Shown one piece after another: positions 1-6,463 of a DNA stretch of 13,620 bases. The notes below the pieces were generated by a model. The model searched no databases, had not been told where the DNA came from, and worked only from the letters and a program-made list of their open reading frames with translations. The position numbers and the translations under genes were made by a program. Source of the stretch: Solirubrobacteraceae bacterium (GTDB lineage: Bacteria > Actinomycetota > Thermoleophilia > Solirubrobacterales > Solirubrobacteraceae); the NCBI GenBank assembly GCA_030043235.1, contig JASHYF010000413.1, positions 1 through 13,620 of the forward strand, given 5' to 3'. Within the stretch, counting starts at the first letter, position 1, and every line of letters starts with the position of its first letter.

Positions 1-16
1 CGCGCGGCGTGGCGCC

Positions 17-1666
17 TCACGCCCAGCGCCACCAGGGCTCGAGGTCGAGATCCCGGGCGATCACCTGCAGGGCGTTGTAGCCCGGCGCGAACGTTATGAA
101 CCCATGCGGGTGCTGGGTCGAGCCGCACATGTACAGGCGCTCGACCGGCGTGCGGTAGTTCGCAAGCTCGCGCAGCGGCCGCCTGTCCAGCAGGTTCTCG
201 AGCGCTATCTCGCCCACCATCCAGTCCCCGCCGCGCATGTTCACCAGCTTGCGCGCGATGTCGGCGGGGGTGTCGATCGCGCTGGCGAGCACGGCCTCGC
301 CGATGTTGGGCGCGAAGCGCTGCCAGGTCTCGATGCAGCGCGTGGCGTACGCGTCCTTCACCTCGTCCCAGCTCTCGATGCTCCCGTTCTGCGGTTTGGC
401 CGGGGCGATCTGGCGCAGCAGGCCGGTGAAGCTCCCGGGCGGCGCATCGCGCGCGTCGAACAGGCTGTTGACCGCCGCGTTGGGATGCGGGTCCGGCAGC
501 CGGCCCTGCCTGACTGCCTGCCAGTCGGCGATCAGCTCGGCGGCGCTCGCGTAGCCCAGGTTGATCACCCAGGCACGGTCGACATCCGGGTCGAAGGCCG
601 CGGCTGTGTAGCGCGGTGCGCTGGAGAGCGCGAGGTGCACGGAGAAGAGGCTCCAGGCGGGATGGCGCAGCTCGCCGGTCCTCGCCCGAAGCGCAGCCGT
701 CGAAGGATCGTCCGCAAGCAGCCGCTCGAGCGTCTGCTCGACGTCGATGCTCGACGCGACGAGCTGCCTTGCTCGCACCTCGCGTCCGTCCGCCAGCTCG
801 ATCCCGACGGCGCGGCCGTCTGCGACGAGGATCCGCTCGACGTCGCACTGCACGTGCACGAGCCCGCCGTGCCTGACGAGGTCGCGCCAGAGCGTGTGTG
901 CGAGCCGGTGCGAGCCGCCCAGGCAGAGCTGCCAGTTGTCGATCTTGCCGACCAGCAGCGGAAAGCCGATCGCCAGTCCCTTGGAGTCGGTGGCGTAGCC
1001 GCAGATGGCCGCATGGAAGGCGAGATGCGCCTTCACCGCGTCGCTCTCGAAGTGCCGGTCGAGGAACTGCGCGATCGTCGAGCCGCGCAGCTTCGCCTCC
1101 AGGAACTCCGAGCGCTCGTCCAGGCCGAACGTGACGAGCGCCTTGGTGAGGTCGTTGAGCCCCACCGGCGGTCCGTACATGAACGTCTCGAGCATCAGGT
1201 CCACATAACTGCGCGCCTCCTCCTGCAGGCGCCGGAAGGTGTCTGCGTCGCGCTCTGAGAAACGCGCGATCGACGCATGGGTGCGCTCGGCGTCGGTATG
1301 CACGCACAGCGCCCGGCCGTCGTCGAACACGCTCGCCATCTGCACCTCCGGGCGCACATATTCGAGGCCCTCCTCGGTCAGCTCCAGGTGCCGGAATGCG
1401 GGCGCGAGACCGACGAAGGTGTGGTAGTTGGCGTGCACGTTGTGCAGGAACCCCGGCAGCGTCAGCTCCTCCGTGCAGAGCCCGCCGCCCTCCTCGCCGC
1501 GACGCTCGAACACGCCGACCGACAGTCCCGAGCGGGCCAGGTAGGCGCCGAGCGTGAGCCCGTTGTGGCCCGCGCCGATGATCACCGCGTCGAAGCTCAG
1601 CTCGCCGTCCGCGCCGCCGCGCGCGCCAGGCGCGCCGGGGGCGGCCATGCTGGCCTCGCCGGTCAC
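17..1666 (-). CDS. FAD-dependent phytoene desaturase-like oxidoreductase (second of a pair)
   Basis: A 549-aa flavoprotein of the phytoene-desaturase/PYROXD2-like amine oxidase superfamily. The N-terminal Rossmann motif GAGHNG lies at residues 31-36 (context DAVIIGAGHNG), followed by the ERR...GGG segment that usually follows the first FAD-binding strand. The C-terminus carries a second FAD-contact region, LYMCGSTQHPHG and PGYNAL, as in CrtI relatives. Family members oxidise or isomerise C-C bonds in isoprenoids or other lipids with FAD; the substrate here cannot be read from sequence. No signal peptide or clear membrane helix is visible, so a cytoplasmic or membrane-peripheral location is likely. 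The GTG start at 1666 overlaps the upstream SCP2-like stop by four bases (GTGA). An ATG at 1648, with a weak GGCGAGG upstream, is an alternative start that trims a non-conserved tail. It is the last gene of the leftward operon; the stop is TGA at 17-19. The family is confident, the reaction unknown. Confidence 0.85.
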   Translation of the reverse strand: MTGEASMAAPGAPGARGGADGELSFDAVIIGAGHNGLTLGAYLARSGLSVGVFERRGEEGGGLCTEELTLPGFLHNVHANYHTFVGLAPAFRHLELTEEGLEYVRPEVQMASVFDDGRALCVHTDAERTHASIARFSERDADTFRRLQEEARSYVDLMLETFMYGPPVGLNDLTKALVTFGLDERSEFLEAKLRGSTIAQFLDRHFESDAVKAHLAFHAAICGYATDSKGLAIGFPLLVGKIDNWQLCLGGSHRLAHTLWRDLVRHGGLVHVQCDVERILVADGRAVGIELADGREVRARQLVASSIDVEQTLERLLADDPSTAALRARTGELRHPAWSLFSVHLALSSAPRYTAAAFDPDVDRAWVINLGYASAAELIADWQAVRQGRLPDPHPNAAVNSLFDARDAPPGSFTGLLRQIAPAKPQNGSIESWDEVKDAYATRCIETWQRFAPNIGEAVLASAIDTPADIARKLVNMRGGDWMVGEIALENLLDRRPLRELANYRTPVERLYMCGSTQHPHGFITFAPGYNALQVIARDLDLEPWWRWA

Positions 1667-2130
1667 CCTGCGCTCACCGTCGCGCCCCCGTAGGGCGGCC
1701 TGCCCCTGGGCCAGTCGGTTTCGAGCCGCTGTACGTAGAGCTCGACGATCTCCTTCACCAGCTCCGCGTGGCGCAGCAGAAAACTCATGTCGCCGGCGAT
1801 CTCGATGCCGCCTTCCAGGCCCGCATCGACCGGGTCGCGCTGGCCGGCCGCGACCTCCTCGAAGACGAGCGCCGGACCGGAGAAGCGGAAGTCGAGCTCA
1901 CGCGGCCCGGGCGGCCCCTCGCTCGTCTCGAGCCTGGTGCAGCGCCCATCCTGCAGGTGCAGCAGCACGTGCAGGCCCTCGTCCTCGGGCACATAGGGCG
2001 ACGCGCTGTCCCCTTCGATCCGCAGGTAGATGCGCCACAGCCCCGGCGGCGCACGACCGGGCAGGCCCTCGTCGGAGTTGATCAGCTCCGCCCACCGGGC
2101 GAGCCACGCGGCGGAGAAGACCTCGGCCAT
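1663..2130 (-). CDS. SCP2-like sterol/lipid-binding domain protein
   Basis: A 155-aa acidic protein beginning MAEVFSAAWLARW. The second half follows the pattern of SCP2 (sterol carrier protein 2) domains: a strand ending in LQDGR, then FRFSGPALVFEEVAAG, a DP-x-A-x-L-x-GGI-x-I-x-GD segment, and a final amphipathic helix (LLRHAELVKEIVELYVQRL). SCP2 domains bind lipids, sterols or acyl-CoAs in a hydrophobic tunnel. Lying between two FAD oxidoreductases, it may carry or present their hydrophobic substrate; that is inference. The protein has no signal peptide and should be cytoplasmic. It starts at the second of two ATGs made by a 17-base tandem duplication (see 2118-2154), since the first ATG opens only five codons. 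Its stop overlaps the GTG of the next gene. The family call rests on pattern, not on a profile search. Confidence 0.65.
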   Translation of the reverse strand: MAEVFSAAWLARWAELINSDEGLPGRAPPGLWRIYLRIEGDSASPYVPEDEGLHVLLHLQDGRCTRLETSEGPPGPRELDFRFSGPALVFEEVAAGQRDPVDAGLEGGIEIAGDMSFLLRHAELVKEIVELYVQRLETDWPRGRPPYGGATVSAG

Positions 2131-2154
2131 CAGTAGACCTCGGCCATCAGTAGA
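2118..2154. repeat. 17-base perfect tandem duplication at a start codon
   Basis: The unit agacctcggccatcagt occurs at 2118-2134 and again at 2135-2151, followed by the first three bases of a third copy. On the minus strand each copy holds a TGATG stop/start overlap. Because 17 is not a multiple of three, the two ATGs (2147 and 2130) are in different frames. Confidence 0.95.
2130..2147 (-). other. Five-codon leader ORF (MAEVY) before the SCP2-like gene
   Basis: The ATG at 2147 overlaps the TGA of the upstream oxidoreductase, reads M-A-E-V-Y and stops at a TGA that overlaps the ATG of the SCP2-like gene (2130). A good Shine-Dalgarno GGGAGGA (minus strand, 2155-2161) lies seven bases before this ATG but 24 bases before the SCP2-like start. 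The tiny ORF is therefore the better-placed initiation site, and the gene behind it would depend on re-initiation. Whether it is translated is inferred. Confidence 0.5.
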
Positions 2155-3778
2155 TCCTCCCGTTCGCTTCCCACAGCTGGGCGAGCCCGTGGTCGGAGGC
2201 AATCGCCTTGTAGGCGTTGTAGCCACAGCCGGCGTGGATCCCGCCCCCCGGGTGGCTGGAGGCGCCGCACAGGTAGAGGCCCTCGATCTCGGTCCTGTAC
2301 TGGGCCGCCTCCGGGAACGGGCGCGAGGAGTTGAGTTGGTCGATCGCGAACGCGCCGTTGGAGAAGTCGCCGAAGCGCATCCTGTTCTTCGAGTCCATCT
2401 GATCGGGCGTGTACAGGCGACTGGCGAGCACGGTCGAGGGGTTGATGTTGGGCGCGTACCGCGACCACACCTCGAGGAAGCGATCGTTGTAGGTGCGCCT
2501 GATCTCATCCCAGCCCTGCTCGTCGAGGCGGTCTGCGGTCGGGAAGAAGAACCAGCCGGTCGCCACGTGCCTGCCCGCCGGCGCCTGGCTGGGGTCGAAC
2601 AGGGAGTTCACCCACATCCCCGCGCCGGGCTGGGGGATGTGCCCGCCATAGGCCGCCCTGATGTAGTCCAACATCTGGTCGGGCTCCTCGAACCCGACCA
2701 CCGTGTAGAAGCAGCGGTCGATCTCCTCGTCGAGGTCGGCTGAGCGGTAGTGGGGCGCCTCGGTCAGGCACCAGGCGGTCGTGGCGAGCACGTGACTGGG
2801 GCCGTAGCGAAAGTGCTCCGCGCGCCTGCGCCAGAGCTGGGAGAGGTTCTCGCCGCCCACCATGTCGAGCAGCGTCTGACCGACGTCCACGCTCGAGGCG
2901 ACCACGTGGCGCGCCGAGAACGTGCGGCCGTCGGTCGTCTCGGCGCCCGTCGCGCGGCCGTCGGAGAGCACGATCTTGGAGACCTCCGCCGACTCCAGGA
3001 AAGTCACGCCCTCACGCAGGCAGGCCTGGGTCATCGCGTGCGCGAGGGTGTGCGTCCCGCCGATCATCAGCTTCCAGATCGCGGACAGCCAGAGCACCGA
3101 CATCACGAATGCCGTGCCCCCCGCCTCCATGTCGACCGGCGTGCCCCACTCGACGCACTCGCGGTAGAGCAGCATGCGCAGCTCCGGCGTCTCGAACAGC
3201 TCGTCGATGATCACCTTCGGGGACTTCAGGGTGTAGGCGGGGTCGAGCCCGAGGTGCGCGAACATCGGCGCGATCAGCGGGTTGTCGAGCGGGTTCGGGA
3301 GCGCGCCCTGCTCGATCGGCGGCGGCGGGCTGTACAGCGACGCCGCCAGCGCCTGGTCGATCTCCATCGTCTTGCGCTTGAGCTCGCAGAAGGTGTCGGC
3401 GTCGGAGGAGGAGTAGCGCGCGATGCTCCTGTGGGTGCGCTCGAGCAGGTCGGGGCGGTGGATGATCAGCGGCGGGCGACCGTCCGCGAACGTGATCCCG
3501 CACTGGGCCTCCGGGTAGACCCAGCGGCTCCCCATCCGCTCCAGGTGGAAGTCCTCGTAGAAGGGCATGTAGTCGAGGAACTCCATGAACTGCGCGTGCA
3601 GGTTGTGGTAGAAGCCCGGGATCGAGGGCTCCTCCGTGTTCAGGCCACCGCCCTCCTCGTGTCTGCGCTCCAGCAGCGCGACCGACCAGCCGGCGCGCGC
3701 CAGGTAGGCGGCCAGACAGAGGCCGTTGTGCCCGCCGCCCACCACCAGGGCGTCGTATGTGGAAGGCGGTCCGCTCAT
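2147..3778 (-). CDS. FAD-dependent phytoene desaturase-like oxidoreductase (first of a pair)
   Basis: A 543-aa flavoprotein and paralogue of the product encoded at 17-1666. The FAD motif GGGHNG is at residues 14-19 (context YDALVVGGGHNG), followed by LLERRHEEGGGLNTEE and PGFYHNLHAQF; the paralogue has FERR, GGGLCTEE and PGFLHNVHANY at the same places. The C-terminal FAD-contact region reads LYLCGASSHPGGGIHAGCGYNA, richer in glycine than in the paralogue. The family uses FAD to desaturate, saturate or isomerise lipid-like substrates; the specific reaction is unknown. The frame is open upstream to 3943, but the ATG at 3778 was chosen because the conserved Rossmann strand begins eight residues later and GGGGCAGG precedes it; the upstream residues look non-coding. 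It is the first gene of the leftward operon, divergent from the molybdenum-enzyme operon, and its TGA overlaps the start of the leader ORF. Confidence 0.87.
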   Translation of the reverse strand: MSGPPSTYDALVVGGGHNGLCLAAYLARAGWSVALLERRHEEGGGLNTEEPSIPGFYHNLHAQFMEFLDYMPFYEDFHLERMGSRWVYPEAQCGITFADGRPPLIIHRPDLLERTHRSIARYSSSDADTFCELKRKTMEIDQALAASLYSPPPPIEQGALPNPLDNPLIAPMFAHLGLDPAYTLKSPKVIIDELFETPELRMLLYRECVEWGTPVDMEAGGTAFVMSVLWLSAIWKLMIGGTHTLAHAMTQACLREGVTFLESAEVSKIVLSDGRATGAETTDGRTFSARHVVASSVDVGQTLLDMVGGENLSQLWRRRAEHFRYGPSHVLATTAWCLTEAPHYRSADLDEEIDRCFYTVVGFEEPDQMLDYIRAAYGGHIPQPGAGMWVNSLFDPSQAPAGRHVATGWFFFPTADRLDEQGWDEIRRTYNDRFLEVWSRYAPNINPSTVLASRLYTPDQMDSKNRMRFGDFSNGAFAIDQLNSSRPFPEAAQYRTEIEGLYLCGASSHPGGGIHAGCGYNAYKAIASDHGLAQLWEANGRIY

Positions 3779-3813
3779 CCCTGCCCCGCGTGCCGGCAGC
3801 TGGCCGGTTCCGC

Positions 3814-3838
3814 CGGCGGCTCGGAAAGGGCGCCGCCG
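3814..3838. repeat. Short GC-rich inverted repeat in the divergent region
   Basis: Perfect arms CGGCGGC (3814-3820) and GCCGCCG (3832-3838) surround an 11-base spacer. It could be a regulator site or a leader hairpin, but short GC-rich repeats arise easily by chance in DNA of this composition. Confidence 0.3.
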
Positions 3839-3971
3839 TGTGAGGCCGCGGCTTCTGAGCGCTGCATGGTCACCGCCAACGTACAGCACGAAATCGCCTT
3901 CGGAGCTTCCATCCCTACAGATGTCGGGTGTTCGCCATGCCACACCGCTGGTACCACTTCAGCTAGTCCGA

Positions 3972-3978
3972 GAGAAGG
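3972..3978 (+). promoter_or_regulatory. Shine-Dalgarno site of the gamma-subunit gene
   Basis: GAGAAGG lies seven bases before the ATG at 3986 and supports this start over in-frame upstream starts such as the ATG at 3866. Confidence 0.65.
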
Positions 3979-3985
3979 TGGTCCG

Positions 3986-4657
3986 ATGGAGGCAAAACGA
4001 CTCACAGGAGCGCTGTCGGACCCGGGCGCGAGCGCCTGGGCGCAGGCCGCGGTGGAGCACGTGGCGCTGAGCTCGGCTCCGCTCGCCGATCAGCCGTCGC
4101 GCTACGCGAGGAGCTCGTGGGCCGACCGCCGATACGGCCTCGTGCGCGACCTGCGGATCCAGGCCGCCCATGATGGAGAGAGCTTCTACCTGCGGCTGGA
4201 GTGGTCGAGCCCGACTCGCGAAGCCCGCGACGCGCAGGAGAATCCGTTCTCGCATCCTCTCGAGGGTCCAGATGCGTTCCCGGACTCCGTCGCAGTGATG
4301 TTCCCGTCCAACGGCGACGCCCAGCTCGAGACGAAGGGCTGCGAGGGGGCTCCGGTCGAGATCTGGCGCTGGGCGGAGGGCATGCCGGAAGTGGTCGAGG
4401 ATCTCCTGGCCACCGGCTTGGGCACCCTTCGCCCGGCCGATGGCGGCAGCGGTCTGTGGGCGCGTTCCGGCGCCAAGGGGTCGCGCTGGCAGGTCGTCTT
4501 CGGCCGGCCGCTCGCCTGCGAGCAGGACACGCCACCGCGGCTCGCGCCCGGAGCGAGCACCCTCATGGCCTTCGCCGTGTGGACGGGGGCAAATCAGGAA
4601 AGAGCGGGCATCAAGTCCTACTCACAGCGCTGGCTCGACCTGGCGCTCGAGCGGTGA
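3986..4657 (+). CDS. Ethylbenzene dehydrogenase-like gamma subunit (heme b-binding domain)
   Basis: A 223-aa protein resembling the gamma subunits of DMSO-reductase type II enzymes (EbdC and cytochrome c-552-like heme domains). Supporting patterns are the N-terminal W-x-x-A strand, LRIQAAHDGESFYLRLEW, DSVAVMFPS, APVEIWRW at residues 122-129, and a C-terminal GIKSYSQRW containing Lys210. In EbdC this all-beta domain holds a b-type heme with Met and Lys axial ligands and passes electrons between the Fe-S subunit and an external partner. Lys210 fits the lysine ligand. The methionine usually seen in an M-G pair shortly before the P-V-x-I-W-x-W motif appears here as Lys117-Gly118; Met105 is a nearby alternative. 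Family members are normally exported, but no signal peptide is present. The gene heads the rightward operon, 11 bases before the Fe-S subunit. Heme content is inferred. Confidence 0.78.
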   Translation: MEAKRLTGALSDPGASAWAQAAVEHVALSSAPLADQPSRYARSSWADRRYGLVRDLRIQAAHDGESFYLRLEWSSPTREARDAQENPFSHPLEGPDAFPDSVAVMFPSNGDAQLETKGCEGAPVEIWRWAEGMPEVVEDLLATGLGTLRPADGGSGLWARSGAKGSRWQVVFGRPLACEQDTPPRLAPGASTLMAFAVWTGANQERAGIKSYSQRWLDLALER

Positions 4658-4661
4658 GGAG
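4656..4661 (+). promoter_or_regulatory. Shine-Dalgarno site of the Fe-S subunit gene
   Basis: GAGGAG begins within the stop codon of the gamma gene and sits seven bases before the GTG at 4669. It fixes that GTG as the start, although the reading frame is open far upstream. Confidence 0.7.
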
Positions 4662-4668
4662 CGATCAC

Positions 4669-5727
4669 GTGAGCACACAGGAGCAAGCCAAGCTCGAGCA
4701 CCAGCTCGCGATGGTGTTCGACCTCAACAAGTGCATCGGCTGCCAGACGTGCTCGGTCGCGTGCAAGGTCCTGTGGACGCGCGAGGAGGGGATGGAGCAT
4801 CAGTGGTGGGCCACCGTCAACACGCAGCCCGGCCGGGGCACGCCCAAGGACTGGGAGCAGATGGGCGGTGGCGAGCGTGGAGGCGTGCCCGTGCCCGGCC
4901 ACCTTCCGAGCAGGGAGGAGTTCGGGGGCGGCTGGGAGTACGACCTCGACCGGCTCTTCTACGGAGGCAAGGGCTCGGCCGAGACGCTGCGCCCGGCGAA
5001 CGGCTCGCCGCAGTGGGGGCCGAACTGGGACGAGGACCAGGGCGCGGGCGAGTACCCCAACGCCTACTACTTCTACCTGCCGCGGATCTGCAACCACTGC
5101 ACCAACCCGGTCTGCGTGGAGGCGTGTCCACGGGGGGCCATGTACAAGCGCCCGGAGGACGGAATCGTCGTGCGCGACGAGGATCGCTGCCGCGGCTACC
5201 GGTTCTGCATGGAGGCCTGCCCCTACAAGAAGATCTACTACAACCACGTTCGCAACGTCGGGCAGCAGTGCATATTCTGCCTGCCGCGGATCGAGCAGGG
5301 AGTCGCGCCTGCGTGCGCGCGTCAGTGCCCCTCGCGCCTGGTCTTCGTCGGCTACCTGGATGACGAGAGCGGACCGATTCACAGGCTCGTGAACGAGTGG
5401 AAGGTCGCGCTGCCGCTGCACCCGGAGTACGGCACCGCCCCGAACGTCTTCTACGTACCGCCGCTGTCGCCCCACCGCCTGGCGCCGGATGGCTCGATCG
5501 ACACCTCGGCGCCGCGGATTCCCGTCGAGTATCTGGAAAGGCTGTTCGGCTCGCGCGTGGGCGCGGCGCTCGACAAGCTCAAGGCCGAGATCGAGGGGGT
5601 GCGTGGCGGAGGCAGCTCGGAGATGCTCGACACGCTGATCGCCTATCAGTGGCATTCGCTGTTCGGAGGATTCACGACGGATCCCGCCGAGCTCGTAAGG
5701 GCCGAGCCGGCGAACGGGGGCGAGTGA
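4669..5727 (+). CDS. DMSO-reductase type II Fe-S subunit (beta; EbdB/NarH-like)
   Basis: A 352-aa electron-transfer subunit with four cysteine clusters: C22-x2-C25-x2-C28-x3-C32; C141-x2-C144-x4-C149-x3-C153; C174-x2-Tyr177-x2-C180-x3-C184; and C201-x2-C204-x11-C216-x3-C220. The aromatic residue at position 177 in place of a cysteine matches the NarH/EbdB pattern, where this site holds a [3Fe-4S] cluster and the others [4Fe-4S]. The following CPYKK is also typical. The protein should form a wire of clusters between the alpha-subunit active site and the gamma heme. It has no signal peptide, as expected since such subunits normally travel with a Tat-bearing alpha subunit, which is absent here. 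There is no NrfD/DmsC-type anchor gene nearby. The next gene, encoding the chaperone, starts one base after the stop. Confidence 0.93.
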   Translation: MSTQEQAKLEHQLAMVFDLNKCIGCQTCSVACKVLWTREEGMEHQWWATVNTQPGRGTPKDWEQMGGGERGGVPVPGHLPSREEFGGGWEYDLDRLFYGGKGSAETLRPANGSPQWGPNWDEDQGAGEYPNAYYFYLPRICNHCTNPVCVEACPRGAMYKRPEDGIVVRDEDRCRGYRFCMEACPYKKIYYNHVRNVGQQCIFCLPRIEQGVAPACARQCPSRLVFVGYLDDESGPIHRLVNEWKVALPLHPEYGTAPNVFYVPPLSPHRLAPDGSIDTSAPRIPVEYLERLFGSRVGAALDKLKAEIEGVRGGGSSEMLDTLIAYQWHSLFGGFTTDPAELVRAEPANGGE

Positions 5728-5728
5728 G

Positions 5729-6442
5729 ATGTTCGGGTTCTCCCTGGTCGGGCTGGACATCAAAGAGACGGGCGTGGATGGCCTCGAGGAGCCGCAGGAC
5801 GGACCGGAGGTCGCGCGCAGCAAGTGCTACGCGCTGCTTGCCTCGGGCTACAACGTGCCCGGCGAGGAGCAGTTTCAACAGCTCTCCGAGGGGGCGCTCG
5901 TGGCCGCGCTCGAAGAGCAGCGCGGTGAACTTCCCTACGAGTTCGACTGGGCGATCGAGCCCATGCCGGCGGACTGGTCGCGTGACGAGCACGAGGCCGA
6001 GTTTCTGAGGCTGTTCGAGGTGGGGGCGGGCGGGCCGCCCTGCCCACTGTACGGCGGCGTCTGGAGCGCGGACCGAATGAGGGCGATGGAGGAGGTGATG
6101 CGCTTCTACAAGTACTTCGGGCTCAAGCTGTCCGACGAGCGCCGGGTCCCGCCCGACCACCTCGCCACCGAGCTGGAGTTCCTGCACTACCTGACCTTCC
6201 GCCAGGCCGCCGCCTCGCTGGCGCAGATGGCGGCGTCCTATCGCAGGGCGCAGCTCGACTTCATCGGGCGCCAGCCCGGACGCTGGGTGCCCAAGCTCAA
6301 GGAGCGCCTCGACGGGCTGGAGGCCCCCGCCTTCTTCACCAGCCTCGTCGACGCCACCGCGCGCTTCCTCGTGGCCGACCACAAGCACCTGGCCGAGGAG
6401 GCCGAGGCGCCGGCGCCGGCGACGGCGTCGGCCAAGCAATGA
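5729..6442 (+). CDS. TorD/NarJ-like molybdoenzyme assembly chaperone
   Basis: A 237-aa, largely helical acidic protein that matches the TorD/DmsD/NarJ chaperone family. The signature PPDHLATELEFLHYL lies at residues 141-155; the P-D-H-x-x-x-E-L-E-F core is the usual family motif. These cytoplasmic proteins bind the apo catalytic subunit, help insert the molybdopterin guanine dinucleotide cofactor and, for exported enzymes, delay Tat export until folding is complete. Here the alpha subunit lacks a Tat leader, so cofactor loading is the likelier role, as for NarJ. The last 15 or so residues are a low-complexity Ala/Pro/Glu tail. The ATG at 5729 follows the Fe-S subunit stop by one base, with a GGGGGCGAG upstream. 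The alpha gene starts 21 bases downstream. Its position between beta and alpha, rather than last as in many ebd clusters, is a variation in order. Confidence 0.88.
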   Translation: MFGFSLVGLDIKETGVDGLEEPQDGPEVARSKCYALLASGYNVPGEEQFQQLSEGALVAALEEQRGELPYEFDWAIEPMPADWSRDEHEAEFLRLFEVGAGGPPCPLYGGVWSADRMRAMEEVMRFYKYFGLKLSDERRVPPDHLATELEFLHYLTFRQAAASLAQMAASYRRAQLDFIGRQPGRWVPKLKERLDGLEAPAFFTSLVDATARFLVADHKHLAEEAEAPAPATASAKQ

Positions 6443-6450
6443 GACGCTGA

Positions 6451-6460
6451 GGGGAAGGGG
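6451..6460 (+). promoter_or_regulatory. Purine-rich ribosome-binding tract of the alpha gene
   Basis: GGGGAAGGGG lies in the 21-base gap after the chaperone stop, ending three bases before the GTG at 6464. It favours that GTG over the ATG at 6485, which has only C-rich sequence before it. Confidence 0.5.
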
Positions 6461-6463
6461 CAC

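Larger units (their letters stand above)
3779..3985. promoter_or_regulatory. Divergent intergenic region, likely holding both operon promoters
   Basis: This 207-base gap is the only sizeable non-coding stretch and lies between two divergent operons, so both promoters and any shared operator should be here. I could not identify a convincing -35/-10 pair on either strand. The part from about 3865 to 3985 is less GC-rich than the flanking genes, which fits a promoter for the rightward operon. A 7-base inverted repeat lies at 3814-3838. Confidence 0.5.

Noticed and set aside
3899..3922. Possible promoter ttcgga ... tacaga
   Set aside because: The spacing is only 11 bases, too short for a -35/-10 pair.
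3779..3943. N-terminal extension of the first oxidoreductase to 3943
   Set aside because: The extra 55 residues show no leader or family similarity, and the Rossmann strand begins directly after the ATG at 3778.
4201..4668. Extended N-terminus for the Fe-S subunit
   Set aside because: It overlaps the gamma gene in another frame; the GTG at 4669 has a GAGGAG at ideal spacing and lies just before the first cysteine cluster.
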